Source: an uncultured Opitutia bacterium
GTDB lineage: Bacteria > Verrucomicrobiota > Verrucomicrobiia > Opitutales > UBA953
NCBI GenBank assembly: GCA_903919185.1
Contig: CAIXHF010000116.1
Coordinates: 1 to 49,740, forward strand
DNA length: 49,740 nucleotides
Reading direction: 5' to 3'
Of this stretch, positions 33,024 through 42,156 are shown piece after piece. The notes beneath the pieces were generated by a model. The model was not told the origin of the DNA. It searched no databases and saw only the letters and a list, made by a program, of their open reading frames with translations. The position numbers were made by a program, and so were the translations under genes. Each line of letters opens with the position of its first letter. Positions within the stretch are counted from its first letter, which is position 1.

Positions 33024-33872
33024 TCAGTTGGTGCCTGAGGTAGTTTTTTGAATATTGGGTGTGGGGTCGGGGCTTTGTTTGTCGTTCATTAATTTATCTG
33101 CCACGTCTAGCAGCGTCTTTGTTTTCTCCAGTTTATCTTTGGATTTAGTTGCTTCTTTGATGTCGAAGAAGGTTTCTACATTTTCGACTGCACTCTGTCC
33201 CTCTTCGCCGCACAAGCCTCGGCCTATGAGCTGAGGTACGGATGATGGGGATTTCTCCATCACCTCGGCTGCTTCTTCGTCATCTGAGAATGCTGCAACC
33301 ATATTTCCAATTCCATATGAAATTGCGGCCGCTGCAGATCCTGTGCCGATGATTACCGCTGGGGTTGCGAGTCCTCCGGATGCAACTTCAGCCCCGCCCA
33401 GAAGCAGTGCGGCGCCTGTGCCGGCAGCAGCAGCACTTAGCCCCTCGAAAAATTGTCGCCAATCCGTGCGCCGTTTTCTTGTAGTTTTACTAGGCTTAGT
33501 AGGGTGGCGCGGTTCATCGCAGCAAAGTCCAAAAATATCAGTAAGATTTAACGGCGAGTTCCTGGCGTATCTAGACAGATTCTCACCCCCTCTGAGCCCA
33601 ATGATATCTCTGCTTATCCATCGTCCGAGTGACGGGACGTACCATCTGAACCCCATTTGATATGCCCCGATTGCTTCATCTCTAGGCTGACCAATGAAGG
33701 CAATGTCGATTACTGTTCGGTCTATTGTAGTTGGTGTCCCGTCGGGCGTCATGCAGGTCATCTCGCCGAAGGCGTCGTAGCTACGGCGCTCCAGGACGTT
33801 ACCTTCGTCGTCCAGGATAGCCGTGACGCTACCCATGGCGTCGGTCGCGACGTAATAGTCGGTGATAGTCAT
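33024..33872 (-). CDS. Rhs tip cassette 10 (loaded position), pore-former-like toxin candidate
   Basis: A 282-residue tip whose ATG is only 5 bp after the stop of the Rhs shell gene, so this is the tip currently joined to the shell. The block begins MTITDYYVATDAMGS and ends GRWISRDIIGLRGG; the junction is TDIFGL. The variable domain has a basic start (KTTRKRRTDW), a long Ala/Gly-rich hydrophobic stretch (AAAAGTGAALLLGGAE, then ATPAVIIGTGSAAAAISYG) and a charged helical tail. This suggests membrane insertion, as in colicin-like or other pore-forming toxins. The frame is open upstream to 33986, overlapping the shell gene in another frame, so a -1 slip near the shell stop would fuse both products. 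Confidence 0.75.
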   Translation of the reverse strand: MTITDYYVATDAMGSVTAILDDEGNVLERRSYDAFGEMTCMTPDGTPTTIDRTVIDIAFIGQPRDEAIGAYQMGFRWYVPSLGRWISRDIIGLRGGENLSRYARNSPLNLTDIFGLCCDEPRHPTKPSKTTRKRRTDWRQFFEGLSAAAAGTGAALLLGGAEVASGGLATPAVIIGTGSAAAAISYGIGNMVAAFSDDEEAAEVMEKSPSSVPQLIGRGLCGEEGQSAVENVETFFDIKEATKSKDKLEKTKTLLDVADKLMNDKQSPDPTPNIQKTTSGTN

Positions 33873-33877
33873 ATGCG

Positions 33878-36800
33878 TCAGGAGAACTTCCGGATGAAGA
33901 TGACCTCGCCGATGCCGATGGTGCCTCGGATATACTCGAATTTGGGCAGTGACATGTCCGCTGGCCTCTTTGCGACCATTTGCCACGTGTCGCCCCAGAA
34001 GAACAGTGTGTCAGAGGTCCGGAGTCGTCGGAATAAACCGTCGTATTCGTAGGTCCGGGTGACTTCGCCGGCGACCTGGTTCTGTACCATCCGGTTCCAG
34101 GCGTCCCAGATGGCCGTGGTCGGCGTTTCGGTCGTAGAGTAGGAGAGCGGGAACCTGGTCATGTTACCCACCGCATCATGAGCTACCTTGGCGACCAAGC
34201 CGTCGATCTTGACCAAGGTGTTCGCAGCATCATGGGCGCGTGTCTGGTCGACCGTGACGGCCCCAGCTTCTTCCCTGATGTATTGCAGCCAATTCCCGGC
34301 CGGATCGTAGTTGAACTGTTCGGTTTCTGCCGGGATGCCCGCGATGCCCGAGCCTGACACGTTCAGCGTGCCTTTCTCGCGGCTGGTCACCTGTTGCAGG
34401 AGGTCGTGCCCGTAGGCCTCGTCCTGGCCGGTTGGGCCTGCCGCGTTCTTACGGAAGCGCCGGAAAGACGACGGGGTGTATCCATACTGGAACAGGTCGA
34501 TACCCGTGCCGCCGACATTCCACGGCATGGATTCAACCCGGCCAAAGCGATCGAGGCCACCGACCGTATCCCCAGCGTCTCCTGTGAAGCCGGTCATGTC
34601 CATGGTCAGGCCGGGTTTAGGCATGCTCCTGGTCACGACCGTATTGGCGCCGAGGTAGGTGTATGCTACGGCGGTCAGCGCTTCGTCCGGCAGGGTCACG
34701 GCCGACACGCGCCCGAGCATGTCGTCGGGTGAACTATCGAACCCGTATGAATAAGCGATGTTGGTGCCGGCGGGGAGAGTCATCGACGTCCTGCGGAGGG
34801 TTCCGGTCGAGCCGTCTGCGTATCCATATTGAACGCGAGGACTGGAAGTCGTGCTGGCACCTCCGGATTGCTGGACATCCGTGGTCATTCGACCGTAACC
34901 GTCGTAGTCGAACGCCGACTGGTTCGCGACGGTGCCATATTGATCGAGGCTGGTGACCATGTGCACGCGGCCAAGTTTGTCATAGGACGTGGCGATGGTC
35001 CGTACGGCGCCGTCGATAGAGGGGCCAAGTATCGTGACGTTATCCGCCGTGAGCCTGCTCAGCGCGTCGTAGGTATAGACGTGGGTCGTCCCAGCTTGGT
35101 CGACCATGCTCTTGGCCTGCCCTTGGATGTTGTACTTGTATAGGATGTTTCCGGGTAAGGCGGGCGCAGAGGGGTCGAGCGCCTGCGCGCTGTCCGGCAT
35201 GACGTGTTCACGCAACAGGAGGGTGGAGGCGACTCCGCTATCCGAGAGCGTCGTGCCGTAGTTCCAACGGTAGACCTGGTCGCCCGTGACCGAATTTTTG
35301 AGGACGAACAGGCTTAGGTTGCCGTCCAGATTGTAGGCCATCTCCGTGGTCCTGTCGGAGCCTCCCGATGGAGCCGCTCCAGTCCAGGCTTCGATCCGTT
35401 TGATGGGACGGGAAACCGCATCAAACTCGATACGCGTGATGATGCCAGAGGGGTCGGTCGATACAACCACGTCCCCGGAGGGATTCCGTAGATATGAGGT
35501 TACCAAGGTGGTATCTGAGCGGGTGGGGATGGATCCCGGCAGGGCAAGGTCCTCCCCTCCGTTCGTCCCGTAGTCGGCTACTGCCAGCGGCCGGCCAAGA
35601 GGATCGGCCCAGATGCCGACCACGGATGCTCTGGCATGGGTTTCCACTCCTGTTGGCCAGCCTAGAGGTCCGCTTCCGCTGACGTTCGGCAGGCGTTTGA
35701 ACGAGGTTTCTCTACGTGGGGAGCCATCGTCGCGATAGGCTCTCAGCGTCTGTTCGGCCACATAGTCGCCGGTAACTGACCCCGCCGGTCCTGAAAGCAC
35801 GCCGTCAACCGGGTATCCGAAGTAACTGGCCACTGTCCATCCCAGGCTGTTGAACTCCGTGCGTGTCCAGGACTTCTGGCCCAGGGCCCTGGTTTTGATC
35901 TGACGGCCAAGGCCATCGTACCAGATGTCTCCCGTGACAGGATTGCTCGCAGATCCTCCCGATACGCTCCAGAGCATCGTCCTATAGAGGCGACCTTGGT
36001 CATCATAGGCTGAGTCGACGCGGGAAAGGAGCGCGCCTGTTGCTCCGTCGGTCCTATCTTTGCGTGTCGGCCGGTTGAGGTTATCATAGGTCACGCCCTC
36101 GGCGTAGGATTCACCTGCCAAAGTCTGGATGACCCTGCCGCGCCAGTCACGGACGTAGTCCACGACCCGAGGTGCGCTTCCCGAGTCGACAGGGCGGGAA
36201 TCCGAAACCACTTGGCCGTTCCCGTCGTACCCGTATTCCAGCGTCGTCACGAGGTTATCGGACGTCCCGTCGGCGAGACCGGTACCAGTTTCCTCGAGTA
36301 GCGTGAGACCGCGGTAATCGAAGTTCTTGCGGAGAATCGTGCCGCCGCCGGTCCTGGACCAGACTTGGCGCCCCATAGAGTCATAGCCGGAATCCTGCTG
36401 GGTGAAGTGGGGGCCGTTAAGCCCATCTCCGGACGCGGGTACGTGATGATAGACGCGCGTCGCCACCACCTGGTCGTGGCGGTCGATGAAATAGTCCGAA
36501 CGTTTGAGCCAGCGGTCCTGCGGGATGGGCAGGGGACCGTAGGACGTGCCGGGCTCGGGTAGTTTGGCAGTGATGGTCCTTAACGCCATGCCGGCCGCGT
36601 TCGTGGTCGTTGAAACCACGTTCGAAAGCGGCGTGAAGATGGCCGAGGCGCCTTCGCCTTCGAGGTAGCCATTCCATACCCGCTCTTCGCGGATGGCGAC
36701 CAGCCGTTCGGTCATGGTCGCTTGACGCACCAAACGCTCCGTGCCTGACACGATGGCGGCGGAAAGCGGCATGAGTTGCAGCACAGGCCTGCCCAGGAGG

Positions 36801-38890
36801 TCGTTGGCGATATCCGTGACGAGGTTCCTGCCGTTGCCCTCAAGCGTTGCCCATCCAGAAGGGGCGCCGCTCACGATGGAGGTGTCCACGTCCTGGATCT
36901 GTCGGACCAAGGCTCCGGTCACCGTGTCGTATTCCGATAGGGAAATCACGCCGAGGGCGTCCTTGGCCCAGGTCGGGCGTCCCTGGTCGTCGAAGGCTTG
37001 CTGGCTTGAGTAGGCCACGCCGTCGCCGTTCTGGCTGCTCGGCACCGCGGGCAGCGTCGTCGTGATCATGCTGGGCTGGAGCGTGTCGGAGAAGAAGTCG
37101 TAGCTGGTTGTCGTGGTGACGCCTGTGCCGCCGGCCACGGGGTATTCGGTCGTCGTCGAGGGCAGCGTGACCGATCCGGTGGAAGTCGTCCGCACCACGT
37201 AGTCCGTCTCGCGGATAAGGGTCCGGGTGCCATTCGAGTCGGACGTGCCCCGGCGGAGGTACTCTCCCTTGGGATGCCCGGCCTTTTCCCCATCATCGGC
37301 GCCGTACCAAGTGTGCTCGGTGATCAGGCCTTCGTCGTCCTTGAGCGTGAAGGGCAGGGGAGTGGATTCGGAGACGGAAGCCACCGCCATGGGCGAGGCC
37401 GAGAAGAGCACATGGTATTGCGAGTCCAGGGTCGTCGCCGTCATGCTCTGCTCATCGCCGGAAGCGGATACCGCGACGTTAAGGAGCACCTGACGTCCGT
37501 TGTTGGCGTAGACGATATTCATCGTGCCGTCAGGGTTGGTAACAGTGGTCTTTGTCGCCCAGCTGTTGGGCCCTTCGGCGAACGAGCTGGTTTCGTAGGC
37601 GAAGCTATACGTGCCTTGAGCCCCCATGACCTTCTCTGAAGTCACGCGCCTCTGGGAATCGTAGGTGAATACGCTTTGGGCGTAGGCTTCGACTTCTTCG
37701 ATGGTCGCCGTCAAGGGGTCAAGGCCGTCGGCCACCATGCGGTCCCATCCCGTGGGGGAAAGCACCGTCCGGAGCGCGTGCGGGAATCCGCCCGTATCGT
37801 AGTTCTTGTGGTAGCGGTAGGCCGTGCGGCGCAGGACTGCCCAGGCACCGTCCTGCCATTCCGAGACCGTGGCCAAAGACAAGTCTCCGGCCGTTCCCCA
37901 TGGCGTGTCACCGGTGTGGTAAAGATATTCCGCCCGTCGCACAGGCGTCCCTCCAACGGATTGCGTGACCGTTTCGAACTTCCCGTTCGGGCCGTAGGCG
38001 TAATCGTAGGCCGTCGGCACGTCCCCGTCGGTTTGGACTCGGGTGACGCGCCACGCGGCATCGCGGGTAATCAGCAGCGAGGTTCCACCCGCGGTCGTGA
38101 AGGAAAGCAAGGCGCCTTTGGCGGCCGGATCTGCGCTGTAAATGGATGCGTAGTTGTAGGTAGTGCCGCTTTCCTCGTCGAAGTAGGTGGCTTCTCCGGT
38201 GGCTGAGATCGACAGGGTAGCATGGGTTCCGAACTGCGGGGCATAGCCTCCTCCTGCGGCTGGCTCAAACCAGACGCTGCGTTGCGGGGAGATGACCACG
38301 CAGAGCTTGGTTCCGGATGCGGCCACATAGCCGAGGGATTCGATCAGCCAGCTGTTCCCGTTCACGCCGACGTCGTTGCGGGAAAGGAGATTTCCGTAGG
38401 TGCGCCGATGCGCCCAAGGGATGCCGTTGCCGCCGCCTTCGAGGTCGGTTTCGGACATGATGATCTGTCCGTCGCCGAAGCGTACGGGTTTAGGGGATGT
38501 TGAGTCTAGGTCCATGCTGCAGCAGGGGCAGCATTCGCAGTATGGTTTAGCCGGGGCCGGCACGGCGTTCGTCGAATCGGGAAGCGAGCAGCTCGAGGAC
38601 TCGCTGCTTGAACTGAAGGAGCTTTCCGAAGAGCTCTCTGAGCTGGAATCAGACGAGGATTGGCTATCGGAGCTGGAGCCGGACTCGGAGGACGATTGGC
38701 TCTCCGACGAGCTTCCGGAACTGGAGTCGGATGAGCTACCCGAGCCGGAATCCGAGGAGCTGTATGAACCGGAGTCCGACGAGCTCCCCGAGTCGGAAGA
38801 GCTGTTCGAACCCGAATCGGATGAGGATTGGCTATCGCTCGAGCTGCTGTCGGAGGAATCGGAATAGGGGTAGGTGGGGTCTTGGGGCAT
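33878..38890 (-). CDS. Rhs shell protein with Ser-rich N-terminus, lacking its own tip
   Basis: A 1670-residue Rhs/YD-repeat protein. The N-terminus has no signal peptide and is a low-complexity Ser/Asp/Gly/Glu tract (about residues 9-100, SSDSGSSSDSGSYSSSDSGS type), followed by a Cys cluster (PYCECCPCCSMD) and the usual Rhs entry sequence (RFGDGQIIMSETDLEGGG). Many YD repeats follow (YDSQRRVTSEKV, YDNLNRPTRKDR, YDALSRLTADNV, YDKLGRVHMV). It ends FEYIRGTIGIGEVIFIRKFS, the place in other Rhs proteins just before the terminal G-N-V-T-A and D-P-x-G segment. That last segment is supplied by the next gene. The shell normally encapsulates the toxin; here it seems to do so with a separately translated tip. 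It is divergent from the GT4-like gene. Confidence 0.9.
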   Translation of the reverse strand: MPQDPTYPYSDSSDSSSSDSQSSSDSGSNSSSDSGSSSDSGSYSSSDSGSGSSSDSSSGSSSESQSSSESGSSSDSQSSSDSSSESSSESSFSSSSESSSCSLPDSTNAVPAPAKPYCECCPCCSMDLDSTSPKPVRFGDGQIIMSETDLEGGGNGIPWAHRRTYGNLLSRNDVGVNGNSWLIESLGYVAASGTKLCVVISPQRSVWFEPAAGGGYAPQFGTHATLSISATGEATYFDEESGTTYNYASIYSADPAAKGALLSFTTAGGTSLLITRDAAWRVTRVQTDGDVPTAYDYAYGPNGKFETVTQSVGGTPVRRAEYLYHTGDTPWGTAGDLSLATVSEWQDGAWAVLRRTAYRYHKNYDTGGFPHALRTVLSPTGWDRMVADGLDPLTATIEEVEAYAQSVFTYDSQRRVTSEKVMGAQGTYSFAYETSSFAEGPNSWATKTTVTNPDGTMNIVYANNGRQVLLNVAVSASGDEQSMTATTLDSQYHVLFSASPMAVASVSESTPLPFTLKDDEGLITEHTWYGADDGEKAGHPKGEYLRRGTSDSNGTRTLIRETDYVVRTTSTGSVTLPSTTTEYPVAGGTGVTTTTSYDFFSDTLQPSMITTTLPAVPSSQNGDGVAYSSQQAFDDQGRPTWAKDALGVISLSEYDTVTGALVRQIQDVDTSIVSGAPSGWATLEGNGRNLVTDIANDLLGRPVLQLMPLSAAIVSGTERLVRQATMTERLVAIREERVWNGYLEGEGASAIFTPLSNVVSTTTNAAGMALRTITAKLPEPGTSYGPLPIPQDRWLKRSDYFIDRHDQVVATRVYHHVPASGDGLNGPHFTQQDSGYDSMGRQVWSRTGGGTILRKNFDYRGLTLLEETGTGLADGTSDNLVTTLEYGYDGNGQVVSDSRPVDSGSAPRVVDYVRDWRGRVIQTLAGESYAEGVTYDNLNRPTRKDRTDGATGALLSRVDSAYDDQGRLYRTMLWSVSGGSASNPVTGDIWYDGLGRQIKTRALGQKSWTRTEFNSLGWTVASYFGYPVDGVLSGPAGSVTGDYVAEQTLRAYRDDGSPRRETSFKRLPNVSGSGPLGWPTGVETHARASVVGIWADPLGRPLAVADYGTNGGEDLALPGSIPTRSDTTLVTSYLRNPSGDVVVSTDPSGIITRIEFDAVSRPIKRIEAWTGAAPSGGSDRTTEMAYNLDGNLSLFVLKNSVTGDQVYRWNYGTTLSDSGVASTLLLREHVMPDSAQALDPSAPALPGNILYKYNIQGQAKSMVDQAGTTHVYTYDALSRLTADNVTILGPSIDGAVRTIATSYDKLGRVHMVTSLDQYGTVANQSAFDYDGYGRMTTDVQQSGGASTTSSPRVQYGYADGSTGTLRRTSMTLPAGTNIAYSYGFDSSPDDMLGRVSAVTLPDEALTAVAYTYLGANTVVTRSMPKPGLTMDMTGFTGDAGDTVGGLDRFGRVESMPWNVGGTGIDLFQYGYTPSSFRRFRKNAAGPTGQDEAYGHDLLQQVTSREKGTLNVSGSGIAGIPAETEQFNYDPAGNWLQYIREEAGAVTVDQTRAHDAANTLVKIDGLVAKVAHDAVGNMTRFPLSYSTTETPTTAIWDAWNRMVQNQVAGEVTRTYEYDGLFRRLRTSDTLFFWGDTWQMVAKRPADMSLPKFEYIRGTIGIGEVIFIRKFS

Positions 38891-38970
38891 GGGCGGTTTT
38901 TATTGCCATGATTAGGTCCCTACAAATAGAATGTTCTGTATAAGCTAAACGTAAAAGAATCGTAAAGCAC

Positions 38971-40014
38971 TTGAGCCGAATCCGCAAAGTCTTCGTCCAT
39001 GGTTTCCCCGGTCTCTACGGAGGCGCCGCCACGGAACTGCACCACCAAATCGTCCTCTGGCTGGATATGGGGTTGGAGGTCAACCTCATCCCCTCGATGG
39101 AGGGGTGGGTAAATGAACCGCTTTACCCAGAAATGCTGGCCCGCGGCGTGAAAGTCCATTCGGCGAACAACTTCGATTCGGTATCCCAGGGGGATCCCGT
39201 CTTCGGGTTCTGCAGTTCGGAGTTCCTGAAGCGATTGCCTGAGATACGTTTGCGGACCTCGCGGACGGTGTTCGCCAACTGCATGACCTGGCTCTTCCCC
39301 AAGGAAAAGGAGGCCATGGCGGCAGGTCAGATCGCCATGTTCATCTACCAGAACCAAGATGTACTGGAGGACCATAAGGCTAAACTGATGGCCATCAATC
39401 CGGGGACCGGGGTGGCCTTTTGCTGGTTTCAGCCTTATTTCGATAACAGCCTGTTTCCGTTCGTGGCCACACGCCCGACGGACTATTTCGGCTGCGGGCG
39501 GGTATCCCGTCAGGATGCGGACAAGTACGCCAAGTCGACCCTCCACATCTATGAGTATTTCGTGGCTCCAGTACTGAAGCGCGGCATCTTCTTAGGATTC
39601 GACCACCGTGCCATGGCCAAGGTCGGCAAACCCTACCCTTGGATTCGTGCGGCCAAGGACCACAAGGAATGTTCCCAGCAGGAGTTCTACCGCCACTGCA
39701 AAATAATCCTCCAACCTATGGACACCACCGAAAACTGGCCGCGCGTCGGTTTGGAGGCAATGTCGAGCGGTAGCGTCCTGATCGTCGACAATAGGGGAGG
39801 GTGGCGCCGGATGGTCGAGCACGGGAAGACCGGCTGGCTTTGCTCTACTCCCCGGGAGTTCATCTACCGAGCCAGCCAGATGGCCTTCGAACCCAACATG
39901 CGCGCTGATATGGCCGCCGCCGCCAAGGAGCGGCTAGCTATCTTAGCTGGCCGTGCCGCCTCGGTCCACACCTGGGGGCAGATCTTCGATGAAATTGGGA
40001 ATCTCCCTGGATGA
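38971..40014 (+). CDS. GT4-like glycosyltransferase
   Basis: A 347-residue GT-B fold protein, probably started by TTG at 38971 (MSRIRKVFVHGFPGLYGG, a Gly-rich N-terminal loop). The C-terminal half has TTENWPRVGLEAMSSGSVLI and DNRGGWRRMVEHGKTGWLC, the E-x-(6-7)-E-like donor-binding region of the GT4 family. No membrane helix is seen. The shell gene starts only 80 bp away in the opposite direction, so a shared promoter region is likely. The tip gene of cassette 11 starts 30 bp after its stop, so it is co-transcribed with that cassette. A role in glycosylating the Rhs Ser-rich region is inference. Confidence 0.8.
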   Translation: MSRIRKVFVHGFPGLYGGAATELHHQIVLWLDMGLEVNLIPSMEGWVNEPLYPEMLARGVKVHSANNFDSVSQGDPVFGFCSSEFLKRLPEIRLRTSRTVFANCMTWLFPKEKEAMAAGQIAMFIYQNQDVLEDHKAKLMAINPGTGVAFCWFQPYFDNSLFPFVATRPTDYFGCGRVSRQDADKYAKSTLHIYEYFVAPVLKRGIFLGFDHRAMAKVGKPYPWIRAAKDHKECSQQEFYRHCKIILQPMDTTENWPRVGLEAMSSGSVLIVDNRGGWRRMVEHGKTGWLCSTPREFIYRASQMAFEPNMRADMAAAAKERLAILAGRAASVHTWGQIFDEIGNLPG

Positions 40015-40044
40015 CATGAAACTCCTGAACATACTACTTACCTT

Positions 40045-41010
40045 ATGACCATCACCGACTACTACGTGACCACAGATGCAATGAACAGCGTGACCGCCAT
40101 CCTAGACGAGGATGGCAACGTTCTGGAACGCCGCAGCTATGACGCCTTCGGCGATGTGACCTACATGTCGCCCGACGGCACCCCCGTCGCCGAGAGCCTA
40201 ACGGGTTTGGACGTCGGTTTCCAGGGTCAGGTAAGGGATGAAGTTACTGGCCTCTATCAGATGGGCTACCGCTGGTATAATCCATGCATGGGAAGATGGC
40301 TCAGCCGGGATCCGATTGGCTTGGTCGGAGGGGGTAATTTGCAAGGAGCTTTTGGAAACGCAGCTAGCATGAACGAGGACACTTATGGTCAAATGTTCTT
40401 CGTTGAGTATGTTGATGGAAAGAGCGGAAAGGTAATAAAAGCCGAAGGTGAGACTGCGCAGGAATTCGTAGACTTAGTCCAGCGCTGTGAAGATGGGTCT
40501 ATTAGGTATATCAGGTTCACTGGGCATGGGACTGGCGGCATGCAGGCTCTCGACGACCGGGATCCTCCCAATGAGAGAATTGAGGCTGATGGCATTGTTG
40601 TTGATGTCACTCTTTACGGAAATCTTAAAAAAGATGAAAGCAATCCGACTAAGGCAAGTAAGGGGATTAGCGTGACGAAACTGTTGCGGCCGAAGATGCG
40701 TTTTCGTTCTGAAATATACATGGATGGCTGTTGCACTGCCAAGGATGAGGCATGCAGGTTTGAGAATAATAGATTGGTCGGTATGACGAATATTTGTGAA
40801 TTGATGAGTGCGCGAATGGAAGGTGTGTATGTCAGAGGACACACTGGCCCTTCTAAGGACGCAAACTTGCTCAATAGGTTCAGGGAGGGCTACGATGAAT
40901 ATTTGAAGTTCATGGGCTACCATCCAGTGGTTAAGTCCAGGGGGAACGTGTCTGATGAACCAGATAAAATCTACTACGTTGAGCCTGGTTCGCGGCGCAC
41001 CAATAAGTGA
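40045..41010 (+). CDS. Rhs tip cassette 11, caspase-like cysteine protease toxin candidate
   Basis: A 321-residue tip. The block (MTITDYYVTTDAMNSV) is the plus-strand variant shared with cassette 12, ending GRWLSRDPIGLVGG; the junction is EDTYGQ (111-116). The domain has EFVDLVQRCEDGSIRYIRF, FTGHGTGG with His161, and YMDGCCTA with Cys229, close to cassette 4. It fits the caspase-like (clan CD) dyad. It directly follows the GT4-like gene rather than a 5' border, so its left end differs from cassettes 12 and 13. Confidence 0.77.
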   Translation: MTITDYYVTTDAMNSVTAILDEDGNVLERRSYDAFGDVTYMSPDGTPVAESLTGLDVGFQGQVRDEVTGLYQMGYRWYNPCMGRWLSRDPIGLVGGGNLQGAFGNAASMNEDTYGQMFFVEYVDGKSGKVIKAEGETAQEFVDLVQRCEDGSIRYIRFTGHGTGGMQALDDRDPPNERIEADGIVVDVTLYGNLKKDESNPTKASKGISVTKLLRPKMRFRSEIYMDGCCTAKDEACRFENNRLVGMTNICELMSARMEGVYVRGHTGPSKDANLLNRFREGYDEYLKFMGYHPVVKSRGNVSDEPDKIYYVEPGSRRTNK

Positions 41011-41525
41011 GAGTGGCTGGCATGCTTAGCGAATTTTTGCATATCATATTGGCTCCCTGTTTGATTCAAGGCATCGCCGATGTGAGCTACCCTACCGATG
41101 CGAGCTACCCCATTTTGGTGGGCGGGGAGTTCTTTGGGGATTCATTCGCCATTTTGAAAGCACTGCTCATTGCTTGCGTGCTACTGTCCCTTTTCTTGCG
41201 GTTCATTCCGGCTGGACGTTTTAATTTCCTTCGGGTTGGCCTGCATCTTTTTCGGCACTTGGTTGTTATGTCGTGCTGTTTCATGATTGTCGAACAGGGG
41301 TCAGTGGGCAACGCAGCTACTTACTCCTTGTATATTAGGGGCGATCAGTTGGCACGGCCGTTCGTCATCTTAAAGTATTTAATTCTTCTGACTACAATAG
41401 CAGCACTTTATTTTTATTTCCGCCCGCGTGTTCGATATCATGCATGGTGGGGTTGGCTAATGCTTGGCGGATTCGCTATGACCTGTCTTCGGCTTTGGTT
41501 GTTTCGCATGGTGTCATCATCATAA
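41007..41525 (+). CDS. cassette 11 immunity candidate, polytopic membrane protein
   Basis: A 172-residue protein with four to five hydrophobic segments: FLHIILAPCLIQGIAD near the start, ALLIACVLLSLFLRFI near 52, LVVMSCCFMIVEQG near 85, FVILKYLILLTTIAALYFYF near 119 and WLMLGGFAMTCLRLWLF near 150. The start overlaps the tip stop by 4 bp. It is the fourth caspase-like tip with a multi-helix membrane partner. Confidence 0.7.
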   Translation: MRVAGMLSEFLHIILAPCLIQGIADVSYPTDASYPILVGGEFFGDSFAILKALLIACVLLSLFLRFIPAGRFNFLRVGLHLFRHLVVMSCCFMIVEQGSVGNAATYSLYIRGDQLARPFVILKYLILLTTIAALYFYFRPRVRYHAWWGWLMLGGFAMTCLRLWLFRMVSSS

Positions 41526-42156
41526 TGCCCTTGCTGACGGGGCGCGCTCGGGTCCGCCTGATGATTGTGGCATGACGTCGAGATATGCCAATATTCTAGA
41601 GTCGTTAGCGACACTGATCATCCGGAGTGCGACTGGGGCAGCCACTGTTTGTTGGTCCACTAGAGTCCAGTTTTAGGGAGCTGTTTAAAACAACACCAAA
41701 ATAATGCACAACACTAGGCCTAAGGCCTGTTTGGATACAGCTAGGTCGTGACGTCGTCCCGACCCTGCCAAGAGGCAGCTAGGTCAGCACGCAGTGCTGA
41801 CCTGGGATAATTCCGTTTTTGGTCCAGCAGCGCTCATTTCAGGGGGTGTGGGGTAGTTACGGTTTGTTGGTCCAGTAGAGTCTTTTTCTTGCAGTGTTTG
41901 CAATCCCTGGGCCCTTGAATCGGACAGTTGCGTAACTCCTTCCTCACGACACGGGATTACCCATTCGAACGGACTGATTCAGCGAGGAGCTAATTTTGCA
42001 GTAGCTTCGCCGGGTCTTAGATGGGGAGTTGGCGCGACGAAGCGCCGCAATACGCCTATCCACCCCTGCTGTCGCCCACGATCCCCAGCGTCAACCCCCT
42101 GCTTTCTTTTAGAAGTTGGCAGTGCAGGCCAGCCGGATAAGTTATCCCTAACCACG
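41526..42156. repeat. triple 3' border elements and 5' border before cassette 12
   Basis: Three plus-strand 3' border elements lie at about 41634-41690, 41804-41852 and 41849-41900, each with TTTGTTGGTCCA or TTTTTGGTCCAG. Only the first belongs to cassette 11; the other two have no cassette before them. A hairpin block with TAGGTCAGCACGCAGTGCTG is at about 41779-41803. From about 41880 a spacer with TTAGATGGGGAGTTGGCG is shared with 44225-44440. The 5' border is at 42103-42119. Confidence 0.65.

Noticed and set aside
33860-33900. Stop-codon readthrough joining shell and tip
   Set aside because: The tip is not in the same frame as the shell stop, so readthrough cannot join them; only a -1 shift could, and no good slippery heptamer is visible there.
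38891-38970. Divergent promoter between shell and GT4-like gene
   Set aside because: The 80-bp gap is AT-rich and must hold promoters, but no convincing -35/-10 pair with good spacing could be read on either strand, so no site is listed.
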